Shown: positions 1-7,485, counted from the first letter of the stretch. The stretch is 27,134 bases of DNA from Saprospiraceae bacterium (GCA_016720635.1 JADKKF010000017.1:1-27134), one strand, 5' to 3'. A program made the numbers and translations. The notes: generated from the sequence alone by a model not told the origin.

Positions 1-76
1 TTTTTGAATTGGCGACTAATATTTGAATCAGTTTGATTTAAATTTGAATTAATCTTGAAAAAAAGATGAAATAAAG

Positions 77-107
77 TTGATAAAATCAAATAAGGTTTAT
101 ATCTTTG
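77..107 (+). promoter_or_regulatory. Possible Bacteroidota-type promoter
   Basis: A TTG at 77-79 and TATCTTTG at 100-107 fit the Bacteroidota sigma pattern (TTTG / TAnnTTTG) with a 20-base gap. The -7 element ends only 4 bases before the ATG at 112, which would make the transcript nearly leaderless or require a later start. Weak evidence; the whole leader 1-111 is very AT-rich and such motifs arise by chance. Confidence 0.25.
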
Positions 108-111
108 ATTC

Positions 112-528
112 ATGGAAGAAAAAAAACAAGGCGGTAAAAGGTTGGGGGCAGGTAGAAAACCTCTTGCTGATAGAAAAATACCCGTTACACTTTACGTTGA
201 AAACAAAAAGATATTTGTTTTTGGTAACGAGCAAAAATTGAAGGACGCTGTTTACAGTTTTATTGATGGGAAAGTAAAAGTCGTAGAAACAGTTCAGGAT
301 TTAACTAAGCCCACAAGCGAAATAAAGCCCCTTGAGCAGCCTAAAAGAAATTACGAGGTAAAGACGCCTCCGAAGCCAGAAAGTGTCCCATTAGGCAGTT
401 TTGACGGGTTTAAGGCGAGCATTTTAGAAACTAAGCAAGTAAAGGAATTGGAAGCGGTAATGAAAGAAATTAAGACTGCCTTGATGCCGTTGCGGAACAG
501 TTTACTAAAAGCAGTAATTTCACACTAA
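112..528 (+). CDS. Hypothetical protein with GAGRKP-type basic N-terminus
   Basis: A 138-residue soluble protein. The N-terminus (residues 7-17) carries the KRLGAGRKP motif found at the start of many small phage and mobile-element proteins. A short beta-rich part follows (KIPVTLYVENKKIFVFG), then a proline/lysine linker and a charged helical C-terminus. No enzyme motif is visible. It is one of only two plus-strand genes in the window and converges on the minus-strand gene at 605-1591, sharing the hairpin at 541-573 as a terminator. A DNA-binding or regulatory role is only a guess from the basic N-terminus. Confidence 0.7.
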   Translation: MEEKKQGGKRLGAGRKPLADRKIPVTLYVENKKIFVFGNEQKLKDAVYSFIDGKVKVVETVQDLTKPTSEIKPLEQPKRNYEVKTPPKPESVPLGSFDGFKASILETKQVKELEAVMKEIKTALMPLRNSLLKAVISH

Positions 529-539
529 CCCCAAAAAGT

Positions 540-573
540 AAAGCCCCTGCGTTAGAAAACGGGGGCTTTTTTG
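540..573. terminator. Bidirectional rho-independent terminator
   Basis: AAGCCCC at 541-547 pairs with GGGGCTT at 562-568, followed by a T-run on the plus strand. It sits between two convergent genes (ends at 528 and 605) and can serve both. Confidence 0.7.
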
Positions 574-604
574 CTATTCAAACCTTATTGCCTATGAGAA
601 AGAT

Positions 605-1591
605 TTAGTAACGCTGTTCGACAAAATAACGGATACCACCTTCTGTAAACTCTTGCAGTTCTTTCTTGTTCCACTCATCCCTTTTATTAGATAGTATTTC
701 TTTTATCTTTTCTTCGTTAGGAACTACCAAAGTTAAGCCTGATTTTGTAGCTGTTTTTTCATCTGTCATTTCCCATTGCCAAATACGTCTGCCGCCCTTT
801 GGTATTTTTGCAAAAACCTGTGTTACCGAACTTGCTGCTTGTTGAGCCTGATTACTTGCGGTTTCTTGGATTATCACCTTGTTTTCTTCCACTTGGGCTA
901 AAACCTGTTCTTTTTTCTCCTCAATTTCCAAAAAAGCCCCATCATCGTTGTTTTTAGACGCTTCCTGCTGCTGTTTTTCCAAATCCTCAAGTATCCTTAC
1001 CTTTTCTTTTTGCCCCGTTAAAAGGCTTCTAATGGCTTTACAATCTTCCACAAATTCCGGTAATAGTTCCTGATATTTATTTTTATTGCCAGTTTCAAGG
1101 TTTATAAGCCTTTCAATGGAGGTAAGTTCGGTACTTGTTTTGGCATCAGCTATCTTGACGGAATAGGTCAATTTAAAGTTATCCATGTTGGTACGGATAG
1201 TTGCAATGCGTTGCTTTTCTGCTTCCGCAAGCCTTTCCTTTTCAGCCACCTCTTTACAAAGTTTTTGGTAAGGCATATTAGCTTTTAAGATAATTGCATC
1301 CAAATCCGTTGACAAAAGTTTTGCACCCGCATCAACCGTTCTGCCGCCTTGCAGATACGGCTCTTTAAGTTTTACCCTTTCTGCATCTACTGTCTTTTGT
1401 GCTGTTTTACAGTTTTCAATAAATAGTTTTATTGATTCCAAATTATCTTCATTGTAAACCAACTTACTTTCCGCATCGTGCAATGCTTGTATAGACTGTT
1501 CTGCTTTGGTAAGAACTATCTGCAATTTCGATTTTACAATTTCGGGAGTAAGGGATTGTAAAGGCTTGTCTAAGGTTTGATTGTCTGTCAT
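605..1591 (-). CDS. Phage coiled-coil protein next to YqaJ nuclease (DUF1351-like)
   Basis: A 328-residue protein, largely helical and coiled-coil: long Glu/Lys/Gln-rich heptad stretches (about residues 20-80, 105-135, 190-245) and a compact C-terminal domain (about 265-328) with the pattern RRIWQWEMTD ... LTLVVPNEEKI. This layout, a coiled coil ending in a small alpha/beta domain and encoded beside a YqaJ-type exonuclease, matches the DUF1351-like phage proteins linked to recombination. It follows the nuclease gene (1656-2354) in the direction of transcription with a 64-base gap and is the last gene before the terminator at 541-573. No catalytic residues are visible. The family assignment is from overall pattern, not a specific motif. 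Confidence 0.7.
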   Translation of the reverse strand: MTDNQTLDKPLQSLTPEIVKSKLQIVLTKAEQSIQALHDAESKLVYNEDNLESIKLFIENCKTAQKTVDAERVKLKEPYLQGGRTVDAGAKLLSTDLDAIILKANMPYQKLCKEVAEKERLAEAEKQRIATIRTNMDNFKLTYSVKIADAKTSTELTSIERLINLETGNKNKYQELLPEFVEDCKAIRSLLTGQKEKVRILEDLEKQQQEASKNNDDGAFLEIEEKKEQVLAQVEENKVIIQETASNQAQQAASSVTQVFAKIPKGGRRIWQWEMTDEKTATKSGLTLVVPNEEKIKEILSNKRDEWNKKELQEFTEGGIRYFVEQRY

Positions 1592-1655
1592 TTTTTATAG
1601 TTTTAATGGTTAATTAAATGCCTGAACTTGCGCCGTTTTTTAGATTGTCCCAAAA

Positions 1656-2354
1656 TCATGGTTTCCAATTAAGTTCTTTTTGAAATATATCAACCGCTTC
1701 ATCCATTCTTTGTTGAAAAAACTTGAACTCTGACATTAGTTCAGTTTTCTTAAAAATAACCTCTCCCAATCTATATGGGCTGCTTTCTGGAAATTCCGGG
1801 TGAAAAAAAATGCAGCGCCCCCTTGTTACACCAGCCCAATGAATTTGTGAAAGAACCTGATAAAAAAGGTCAATATTCAACTCTCGTATATCCATTGCTG
1901 TTCGACACTTTACATGAGCCATGTGTATTGAGGGTGTCATGTAGCTTTTGCTTTCTAATGTTTCGCAATTTAAAAACTGCCCATCTTCTGTAAAAACTAA
2001 TTTCTCATTCATCATTACTAAGGCATCGGGTGTTGATGAAAACCTTTCGTTGTAAACAATGTGAGTATCGGTAATCATTCTATGTACTCCCGGTGTTACA
2101 CTTCTCCAATACTGTAAAGCCTTCGGTTCGTTCTCTATACCCCACAAAATTGCTTCGTTGGTAATGTTTTTTTCAGTTGACTTCCCTGTAATAACTTCCG
2201 ATACCTTGTTTCTAATATAGGTTAAACCACCTTTGCCAATACCCTTTGGAGTGCATAGGCAAGCAATGGAACTACTTGTCATTTTACCCAACCTGTTTGC
2301 AAACCAATCAGGAGAGTAAGGGCTTATTTCAGATATTCTACTTAGGGGTAACAT
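1656..2354 (-). CDS. YqaJ / lambda-exonuclease-like recombination nuclease
   Basis: A 232-residue PD-(D/E)XK nuclease of the viral-recombinase (YqaJ) group. Visible motifs in order: Trp17 in SPDWFANRLG, the serine-rich TSSSIACLC near 26-34 (usual helix one), WGIENEP at 71-77 (helix-two glutamate), STPDALV with Asp110, and LESKSY with Glu134 and Lys136 as the E-x-K. A late conserved helix (FYQVLSQIHWAGV, about 164-176) provides the usual Q-x-x-x-x-h. Such enzymes resect double-stranded DNA 5' to 3' and work with an annealing protein; the window holds an ERF annealase at 15281-16294, so the two may form a pair although they are about 13 kb apart. Its start overlaps the upstream gene (2338-2598) by 17 bases, indicating translational coupling. 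Confidence 0.85.
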   Translation of the reverse strand: MLPLSRISEISPYSPDWFANRLGKMTSSSIACLCTPKGIGKGGLTYIRNKVSEVITGKSTEKNITNEAILWGIENEPKALQYWRSVTPGVHRMITDTHIVYNERFSSTPDALVMMNEKLVFTEDGQFLNCETLESKSYMTPSIHMAHVKCRTAMDIRELNIDLFYQVLSQIHWAGVTRGRCIFFHPEFPESSPYRLGEVIFKKTELMSEFKFFQQRMDEAVDIFQKELNWKP

Positions 2355-2598
2355 TGAGTTCTGCTTTTAATGTGGCGAAGGTTTCTTTTTTAACTACGGG
2401 GGTAAAATCAGGAACACTATTGTCCGGTATATTTTTTTTCAACGATAAATCAACTAACTCATGTAATTTATCAATAGCCTGTTGTACGTTTTCACTTTCC
2501 CCTAAGTCGGCAGTTATAGATAACTTTTCCCAATATTCAGGCATACCTATTTGGCATACTTGCAAGGACTTTCCTACGGTAATTTGACGAATTTGCAT
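2338..2598 (-). CDS. Hypothetical protein upstream of the nuclease
   Basis: An 86-residue acidic protein with no recognised domain. It has a predicted helical centre (VQQAIDKLHELVDLSL) and a C-terminal helix. It overlaps the nuclease gene by 17 bases in another frame and follows the ribbon-helix-helix gene at 2604-2762 by 5 bases, so the three are probably one transcript. A helper role in recombination would be inference from position only. Confidence 0.65.
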   Translation of the reverse strand: MQIRQITVGKSLQVCQIGMPEYWEKLSITADLGESENVQQAIDKLHELVDLSLKKNIPDNSVPDFTPVVKKETFATLKAELNVTPK

Positions 2599-2603
2599 AT
2601 AGA

Positions 2604-2762
2604 TTATTTTTTCTTTGGTTTACTTTTTATGATACGGGCAAGCAATGCTTCATCCAATAATACTTCAAGCATATTGGAGAAGTTGCGGTTTTCTTTTATG
2701 GACGTAGCCCTAACCCTGTCCTCTAATTTCTCATCAATAGATGCGGTTATTTTTACTTTCAT
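2604..2762 (-). CDS. Ribbon-helix-helix (CopG/Arc-like) DNA-binding protein
   Basis: A 52-residue protein. MKVKITASIDEKLEDRVR gives a short beta strand followed by helix one, and the following NFSNMLEVLLDEALL gives helix two, the classic ribbon-helix-helix arrangement; it ends in a lysine-rich tail. Such proteins bind operators as dimers of the beta strand and commonly repress their own promoter. Just upstream of its start are two copies of ATACAACA (2772-2779 and 2792-2799) spaced by 20 bases, a plausible operator. Encoded just before the gene pair that ends with the YqaJ nuclease. Confidence 0.7.
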   Translation of the reverse strand: MKVKITASIDEKLEDRVRATSIKENRNFSNMLEVLLDEALLARIIKSKPKKK

Positions 2763-2771
2763 TTCGCATAG

Positions 2772-2799
2772 ATACAACAAAATACCATAAAATACAACA
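2772..2799. promoter_or_regulatory. Direct-repeat operator candidate upstream of the RHH gene
   Basis: Two perfect copies of ATACAACA with a 20-base period (about two helical turns) lie 10 bases upstream of the RHH start codon. Direct repeats at that spacing are typical of operators for RHH dimers. Function inferred from position and spacing. Confidence 0.4.
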
Positions 2800-2838
2800 G
2801 GGTAGGATGTATTTATTTTTGCAACATCGTTGCGTTTA

Positions 2839-3084
2839 CTAATTCAATTCGTGGGAGGTATCCTCTGTTATATCATCAAAAAAGCCATGTGGGAGAAGAA
2901 GGAATGACCTTTCGGAAGCCATAAAGGTTTCATTGAAGTCGCTTGTGATACTATCCCCTTCACCACTTTCATCTATACAGGGGGAATAGAAAAGTCCATT
3001 GAACATTGAGGCATCAAAGGGAATGAGTATTTCTACATCATCATCCACATCTTCTAATAGTATCTTTAATTGCCCGACATTCAT
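2839..3084 (-). CDS. Small acidic phage protein
   Basis: An 81-residue acidic protein. The opening MNVGQLKILLEDVDDDVEIL resembles a frequent N-terminus of small phage proteins (a helix then an acidic turn then a beta strand), but the rest is not recognised. It lies between the HExxH gene and the RHH gene, all co-directional. No function is proposed. Confidence 0.65.
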   Translation of the reverse strand: MNVGQLKILLEDVDDDVEILIPFDASMFNGLFYSPCIDESGEGDSITSDFNETFMASERSFLLLPHGFFDDITEDTSHELN

Positions 3085-3093
3085 ACTACAAAA

Positions 3094-3663
3094 TTATGAA
3101 ATGTTATTGTTCTTTTTAAATGCAGCGTATAACTTTCTTGGGATATTCTTGTACTCTTTTTTTAGCGTTTTTGGTGACGACATCCAAGTGTTTTTATTGG
3201 AATATATTCTTGGAATCCATTTTCTAACCTCTAATAAATAAAGGTGGCTGAATAGGTAAGCATTTGCCTTTCTGCAATATTCTTCAAGGTTAATTGGTAG
3301 ATTATACTTTTTTATTTTAGCAATAGCCCGTTTCTCACAATCAAGTTCCAACGCTATCACATCCCAACCGATTAAAACTTCGCATCACCTTCTTCTTTTA
3401 TAGCCATTGGAAAACAAAAGTGGTCACTGTGTCCATTCTCCCAATCAAACTTACATTTATCCATTGGTCAAGATGGCTACTTTCGTGGATTAATATTGAA
3501 AGCCATTTACTTTTTGGGTAGTCGGTGGCAACAGCTAATATCTTATGTTCGGAATCAAAATACCCCCCACACCAGCAGTTTCACCTTTTGCAAACAAGTT
3601 TAGTGGGATAGCTGTATTTTTATTTTATGCTTTTCAGCTTTCTTATACAAATCGTTTAGCCAT
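3094..3663 (-). pseudogene. HExxH zincin-like phage protein, broken by frameshifts
   Basis: Reading the three frames in turn gives one continuous protein of about 190 residues. The pieces are LYKKAEKHKIKIQL, then NLFAKGETAG, then CGGYFDSEHKILAVATDY followed by SILIHESSHLDQW, then DKCKFDWENGHSDHFCFP, then EVLIGWDVIALELDCEK to the stop at 3094. The HESSH motif is a HExxH zinc-binding motif of metallopeptidase-like (zincin) proteins; a downstream glutamate-rich helix (LELDCEKRA) fits a third ligand region. At least five one-base changes, mostly missing bases next to short homopolymers, are needed. The start ATG overlaps the stop of 3663-3893. Whether the gene is dead or the sequence is wrong cannot be told here; the pattern favours sequence error. 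Confidence 0.6.
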
Positions 3664-3893
3664 TACTTCTTTTTCTTTTTAGCATCTTTAATAACCCCTT
3701 CTGATATTTCTGGAATACCAATAACTAACCATAGCATTGCACTTGCGACATCTTGCTTATGTTTTTTACAAAAAGCCATTCCTGCAATATCCATATCAAC
3801 CGTATAACTACCTACTGCTTCTTCTTTACATACATAACACTTGCGGGTAGGTGGTTTCTTTTGCTTGCTTCTTGGTATTTCAAATCTACTCAC
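3663..3893 (-). CDS. Small zinc-ribbon-like protein
   Basis: A 76-residue basic protein. CYVCKEE (residues 19-25) and FCKKHKQ supply a C-x2-C plus C-x2-H set that could bind one zinc ion. Both termini are lysine-rich. Its start overlaps the phosphoesterase gene by 8 bases and its stop overlaps the next start by one base, so it is tightly coupled to both neighbours. Function unknown; nucleic-acid binding is plausible from charge and the zinc motif. Confidence 0.65.
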   Translation of the reverse strand: MSRFEIPRSKQKKPPTRKCYVCKEEAVGSYTVDMDIAGMAFCKKHKQDVASAMLWLVIGIPEISEGVIKDAKKKKK

Positions 3894-5046
3894 AGAAGAT
3901 AGGTGCTTTTATAGTGATTCCTCTTTTGCTATCTAATAATGTAAATGATTGTAACGGGGGCTGGTACGAAAAACCAAAACTCACCGCAAAAGCATCGTAC
4001 CCTTTAAGCGAACCATTAACTTGACAATCGGGTGTTGGTGTGCTGTAAGTATGCTTATCACACATAAAGTTGTAATAGGCTTTTACGTTTGCGTTCCACC
4101 GATAAATTGCCTTAAATAAAGGTACGGTTAAGCCGCCAACTCCACCTGCAAAACGAATTTGGTGTCCATGAAAGAAACGTAATGTTTTTTCATAGACCGT
4201 TAGGTATGCAAGTTCCGATTGCTCAATCTTAAATACTATTCGCTTATCGTTCTTGAAATAATCAGCCAATGACCAATAAAGGAAAGTTTCAAGGTTCATA
4301 GAATAGTCATTGGCAAATTGCATTTTTGGTGTTAATCGTGGGTGATTACCCCGACTTGTTACTATGATAAGATTCTTTATACTTCCATGTTCCATTAAAT
4401 ATTCTATCCCCGCTATGATTAATTCCTTTGCATAGAAAATACCTTGCAGGGGTGACATGGAATTGGTTTGTTGTAGTTCAGGGTGAATATAACCACCTAT
4501 TGAATCGCCACCTAAATGAACAACTACATTATCTATGGTTACTGCTGACCGTTGGCTATCCAACAACTTTACGGTGTTCTCAAACAGTTTTAAGGCTCTT
4601 TTCTTGGCTATATCTTTGTTATATTCATTCATCCCATTTACGGTAGAGAAATCTACCACTTCGTCAACGTGCCAATCCGACCATTGTACAATAGCCGTTG
4701 CTTCGTTCTTCTTTTTTTGTGTGGGCAATGGTATCTCATATCTTGATGGCGAATACTCTTTAACGTCAGCCAATAGCTTAATTTCACGTTCAAGTTCCAA
4801 TACACGATTTACAAGTTCATTACCCTCTTTCCTAAATCTATCATTTTCTTTTTTGTGCTTTGTCCAATCTATTTTATTTTGTACGTTAAATTGTTTGGTC
4901 GCAGAGTTAAATCCAGCCATTCTTGCTGTAACTCTTGCCCAATCATCACCACCTGCCGGATTAAACTTTTTGGTTAGTTCCGACCAACTCCTGTCCTTCC
5001 CATGTTCTTTAAGATGGTCAATTAACTTCTGTTTAGAAGATGTCAT
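3886..5046 (-). CDS. Calcineurin-like metallophosphoesterase
   Basis: A 386-residue protein. Residues 1-60 are helical and look like a HTH-type module, 60-95 form a coiled coil, and the rest is a metallophosphoesterase. Motifs in order: D-x-H at 124-126 (SDWHVDE), GGD at 179-181, GNH at 233-235 (SRGNHPR), HGH at 293-295, and a late His332 (CDKHTY). Together these match the two-metal site of calcineurin-like phosphoesterases, which cut phosphodiesters or phosphomonoesters; in phages this fold also appears in nucleases. The DNA-binding-like N-terminus suggests a nucleic-acid substrate, which is inference. Downstream is the small zinc protein, which it overlaps by 8 bases. Confidence 0.8.
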   Translation of the reverse strand: MTSSKQKLIDHLKEHGKDRSWSELTKKFNPAGGDDWARVTARMAGFNSATKQFNVQNKIDWTKHKKENDRFRKEGNELVNRVLELEREIKLLADVKEYSPSRYEIPLPTQKKKNEATAIVQWSDWHVDEVVDFSTVNGMNEYNKDIAKKRALKLFENTVKLLDSQRSAVTIDNVVVHLGGDSIGGYIHPELQQTNSMSPLQGIFYAKELIIAGIEYLMEHGSIKNLIIVTSRGNHPRLTPKMQFANDYSMNLETFLYWSLADYFKNDKRIVFKIEQSELAYLTVYEKTLRFFHGHQIRFAGGVGGLTVPLFKAIYRWNANVKAYYNFMCDKHTYSTPTPDCQVNGSLKGYDAFAVSFGFSYQPPLQSFTLLDSKRGITIKAPIFCE

Positions 5047-5049
5047 AGA

Positions 5050-5235
5050 TTAGTGGTTTCGGTTAAGAATTTTTTTTATATTGATAATGTTATCATTTAA
5101 GGATTCTTGAACTTTGTCCACCTCTTTTTTTGCATCATTAAAAGTGTAGAATTTTTTGGTGGGGTTGGTAGCGATGTAATACTCTCCGTTGGAGTAATGT
5201 ATGGTTAGACCTTTATAGTCAACCGAGTGGTTCAC
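5050..5235 (-). CDS. Hypothetical protein
   Basis: A 61-residue protein with a predicted beta-hairpin (YKGLTIHYSNGEYYIATN) and a C-terminal helix. Ends 3 bases before the phosphoesterase start, so likely the first gene of that transcript. No family recognised. Confidence 0.6.
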   Translation of the reverse strand: MNHSVDYKGLTIHYSNGEYYIATNPTKKFYTFNDAKKEVDKVQESLNDNIINIKKILNRNH

Positions 5236-5294
5236 GATAGGTTGTGGTTATTCATCCTGCCCGTAAAGATAATGTATTTATTTTCAAACAACAA

Positions 5295-5318
5295 AGCCCT
5301 AACTAAAAAGAAAGGGCT
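5295..5318 (-). terminator. Hairpin with T-rich tail on the minus strand
   Basis: AGCCCT at 5295-5300 pairs with AGGGCT at 5313-5318; on the minus strand it is followed by TTTGTTGTTTG. A plausible terminator for minus-strand transcripts coming from 5535 and beyond. Confidence 0.45.
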
Positions 5319-5366
5319 GTGCTTTTACCAAAAAACTAAAACCTGCTTATGAGAAAACTCTTAAAA

Positions 5367-5388
5367 GGGGGAAATAGAAATCTCCCCC
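5367..5388. terminator. GGGGG/CCCCC hairpin
   Basis: Five G at 5367-5371 pair with five C at 5384-5388, extended by one A-T pair. On the minus strand the tail is CTTTTAAG, so termination is possible but not strong. Confidence 0.35.
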
Positions 5389-5534
5389 GAATTGTTCTAA
5401 ACTAACATTACTAAAATGAAAACAAAATTTCCTGAACCAAAGTTAAAATATTTTTTGCCATAAAGCAAGCACCCACCGGATTATTTTTTCACGAAAATCG
5501 TCAACATCAGGATATGGTCGGGATTGCCTCATGG

Positions 5535-5729
5535 TTAATATTGCGAGTTAAGCATATCAACTACTCTCCTGATATAAGCGTACACTTTTTGCCTGCTCTT
5601 ACCAACAGACTTTTTAGCCTCCCTTACAACGCCTACTGATACGTCAAATTTGGTCGCTATGTATCTTAATTCGTGGGATTGCAGGCTTACCCAATTTTTA
5701 TCCATTTTTGGATGCTTTTTCTTAGCCAT
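5535..5729 (-). CDS. DUF3606-like small protein
   Basis: A 64-residue protein, starting at the ATG at 5729 (MAKKKHPKM) rather than at the longer upstream option, which would read through the hairpin at 5758-5815. The core, WVSLQSHELRYIATKFDV then REAKKSVGKS then YAYIRR, matches the DUF3606 pattern: a beta/helix start, E-x-x-Y-x-x-x-K-F, and a helix-rich end ending in a short C-terminal helix. DUF3606 proteins are small and of unknown function, common in Bacteroidota and Proteobacteria. Confidence 0.65.
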   Translation of the reverse strand: MAKKKHPKMDKNWVSLQSHELRYIATKFDVSVGVVREAKKSVGKSRQKVYAYIRRVVDMLNSQY

Positions 5730-5757
5730 ATATTTTGATTTAATTAGTTTCAAAAAA

Positions 5758-5815
5758 CCTGCCGGACGTTTACGAGTTACAATCATTTCAAAAATTATAA
5801 AATATTTCCGGCAGG
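5758..5815 (-). terminator. Long-loop inverted repeat, terminator-like
   Basis: CCTGCCGG at 5758-5765 and CCGGCAGG at 5808-5815 are perfect 8-base complements. On the minus strand the second arm is followed by six T. The 42-base loop is large for a simple terminator; it lies about 40 bases past the stop of 5856-6155 and just upstream of the DUF3606 start. Confidence 0.4.
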
Positions 5816-5855
5816 GGTGCAACCTCACTTATATACCTCTCGGTTGCCACGAGGA

Positions 5856-6155
5856 TTATTTTTCAAGAACCATTCTTGGTTTCAATCTTCTTAGATAGCC
5901 GCTTGGTGATGCGTACCGTCCTCCGGCTGTTCGTGGTCTATCCTCATTCATTTTCTTGGCGTTCTCACCTCTCATGTTTACTAATTGTGCATCAGCATAC
6001 GGGGCTATTTGAATGTAACAGGTGTAAAACATGGCGGCATAAAGTTTTCTCCAATCCCCAATAATCCTAACCCTTCTTTGAATACAATTATAACTCTTGC
6101 CGTCAATTACTTCACCCCACCTATCCAATAAATATATTACGCCTGTTTTGTTCAT
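5856..6155 (-). CDS. Hypothetical protein
   Basis: A 99-residue basic protein with aromatic-rich N-terminal half (IYLLDRWGEVIDGKSY, FYTCYIQIAPYADA) and an arginine-rich C-terminus. Overlaps the upstream gene by 4 bases (ATGA type), so translated together with it. No family recognised. Confidence 0.6.
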   Translation of the reverse strand: MNKTGVIYLLDRWGEVIDGKSYNCIQRRVRIIGDWRKLYAAMFYTCYIQIAPYADAQLVNMRGENAKKMNEDRPRTAGGRYASPSGYLRRLKPRMVLEK

Positions 6156-6388
6156 AACTCTACATCATTTCGTTTTACTGAAAAAAATGAATTACTCCCA
6201 TAATGAATAGCCACTAAATCCAATCCCAATCTTTCAATTAATACATTGGCTTCCGAACAACATTTCTTTGCATTGAAAAAACTTCGGAATATATATAACA
6301 ACTGTTCATCTTCCTGAATTACTTTTGTTACAGGAAATATTTCCCGAAACCTATTAAGGCTTTCTTCTATTGGTGTGGTTAGCTGCAT
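6152..6388 (-). CDS. Hypothetical protein
   Basis: A 78-residue protein, mixed alpha/beta, with paired cysteines (AKKCCSEANVLIERL). Four-base overlap with the next gene and two-base gap to the previous one indicate operon membership. Function unknown. Confidence 0.6.
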   Translation of the reverse strand: MQLTTPIEESLNRFREIFPVTKVIQEDEQLLYIFRSFFNAKKCCSEANVLIERLGLDLVAIHYGSNSFFSVKRNDVEL

Positions 6389-6390
6389 GG

Positions 6391-6582
6391 TTAAAAAGTT
6401 TTAAACCCTGTTATTGGGCATTTATGTTTTAACGGTCTGGTTCTTTTAATCGGTCTATTATTGATTAGCGCATTAACAAACATTCTGGAAACATTAAAAT
6501 ACTTACTCACTTTTGTTTGGGGCATATCTTTAGCAAATTCGATAATCTCCAATCTCGTTTTTTCAGGTATTAGTTTTGGCAT
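6391..6582 (-). CDS. Small helix-turn-helix protein
   Basis: A 63-residue basic protein. Residues 4-44 form a homeodomain-like helix-turn-helix: EKTRLEIIEFAKDMPQ, then TKVSKYFNVSRMFVNALIN as turn and recognition helix. The C-terminus is a basic tail with two cysteine/histidine residues. It resembles the HTH found in small phage regulators and transposase N-termini. It overlaps the upstream gene by 13 bases. Confidence 0.65.
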   Translation of the reverse strand: MPKLIPEKTRLEIIEFAKDMPQTKVSKYFNVSRMFVNALINNRPIKRTRPLKHKCPITGFKTF

Positions 6583-6776
6583 AAAATAAGTTGGCTATTA
6601 AAAAGACTTTCAATTTGTTTCAACCCCAAGATAAAGACTTTTTCGTTATTAGTAACTGATTTCACATATCTGTAATTAGCGTTTCTTTCTTTTGATTTTT
6701 TATCCACCACCTCACCAACTAATTCAGCTATACAACCATCAGATAGAAATTCTATTTTATTAGGGAAGGTTTCCAT
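6570..6776 (-). CDS. Hypothetical protein
   Basis: A 68-residue protein with a beta-rich first half (NKIEFLSDGCIAELVGEVVD) and a lysine-rich middle. Starts on the last base of the upstream gene stop region (6776) and overlaps the HTH gene, so it is part of the same transcript. Function unknown. Confidence 0.55.
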   Translation of the reverse strand: METFPNKIEFLSDGCIAELVGEVVDKKSKERNANYRYVKSVTNNEKVFILGLKQIESLFNSQLILCQN

Positions 6777-7159
6777 TACTCAAACATTGTTAGTTGCTTT
6801 TCAAAATAGTCGCTATTGATACCAAAATTTCTTTTCATAGCATTATAGGTTACATAGTATGCTTTGGCGGCTGCTTTGGCAGTTCTTTCTATTCGGGTTA
6901 TGTACTTTACTGCTTCTTCCCGTTCTTTCATTATCCAATAACCATTCTTATCAGAAAGTATAAACAAGCTATGCTTTATTCTAAGGTCACGGATTATTTG
7001 CCGAATTTCTCTCAATGTAGATTCCGTTGTCATATATCCTTCATGTCTTTTGTGGCTACCTAACTCTGGTGCTGCTCTTGCAATTTCTAATTGGGTAATT
7101 TTTTTTGGAGAATTTCGGATTAAGTCATACACAATGGTTTCTTCTTTGGTAAGTGTCAT
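6776..7159 (-). CDS. Winged-helix protein with C-terminal clamp-binding-like motif
   Basis: A 127-residue protein. Residues 1-80 read as a winged helix: EETIVYDLIRNS, TQLEIARAAPELG, a second helix REIRQIIRDLR, then a beta wing LFILSDKNGYWIM. A long helix with alanine/tyrosine residues follows. The last residues, QLTMFE, resemble the QLxLF motif by which proteins bind the sliding clamp of DNA polymerase. A role in phage replication is plausible but inferred; no catalytic residue is visible. Confidence 0.65.
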   Translation of the reverse strand: MTLTKEETIVYDLIRNSPKKITQLEIARAAPELGSHKRHEGYMTTESTLREIRQIIRDLRIKHSLFILSDKNGYWIMKEREEAVKYITRIERTAKAAAKAYYVTYNAMKRNFGINSDYFEKQLTMFE

Positions 7160-7176
7160 GGTTTTATGTTTTATAG

Positions 7177-7413
7177 TTAAAATTTATTTCTATCCCAAAG
7201 TTCTTTTATGCCTCCATATTTAAAGTTTTCATCTCTGACTTTTGGCAAAAAACAATTCAATGCCAACCTGATTATTGCCGAAGGAGGTATATTTAACTGC
7301 TCTTTTATCTCTTTCAGCTTTTCCGATTGCTTTACAGTAATATCAAATCTTTCATTGACATAATTAACGGCAGCTTTTGCCATAAATTCCGGCAGTTGGT
7401 TGTTATAACTCAT
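7177..7413 (-). CDS. Small helical protein at the left edge of the cassette array
   Basis: A 78-residue protein with a helix-rich layout (FMAKAAVNYVNERFDITVK, KLKEIKEQLNIPPSAIIRLAL) resembling ribbon-helix-helix type sequences, where NIPPSAIIRLAL would be the second helix. It is the last phage gene before the inserted array; its start is 32 bases from the first cassette boundary at 7445. If its own promoter lay upstream, the array now separates it from the genes beyond 11925. Confidence 0.6.
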   Translation of the reverse strand: MSYNNQLPEFMAKAAVNYVNERFDITVKQSEKLKEIKEQLNIPPSAIIRLALNCFLPKVRDENFKYGGIKELWDRNKF

Positions 7414-7444
7414 TGAAATTCATTTTAAGTTCGTAAATATATGT

Positions 7445-7462
7445 GTTAAATGCTATTTCCCC
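7445..7462 (+). other. Left boundary of the array (GTTAAAT core)
   Basis: GTTAAAT at 7445-7451 matches GTTRRRY. The stretch to 7462 is complementary, with one mismatch and one extra base, to 8258-8276 in hairpin B. There is no hairpin on its left side, so it is either the junction with an attI-like target or the edge of an insertion; no attI can be recognised. Confidence 0.5.
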
Positions 7463-7485
7463 TGCCAACGCCACACATCCGTTCT

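Larger units (their letters stand above)
5236..5534. other. Gene-free stretch with two hairpins
   Basis: This roughly 300-base interval has no convincing gene. It holds two hairpins: AGCCCT/AGGGCT (5295-5318) and GGGGG/CCCCC (5367-5388). Two tiny plus-strand reading frames (from 5349 and 5416, 18 and 15 codons) start with ATG but have no other support. The interval separates two minus-strand groups and probably contains the promoter for the group starting at 5235 as well as the terminator of the upstream group. Confidence 0.5.

Noticed and set aside
4535..5053. 172-codon plus-strand frame
   Set aside because: Entirely over the phosphoesterase gene in an opposite-strand frame; no motif and low-complexity Ser/Phe/Leu content.
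5349..5463. Two tiny plus-strand frames (18 and 15 codons) in the 5236-5534 interval
   Set aside because: Too short, no ribosome-binding or context support, and one contains a hairpin stem.
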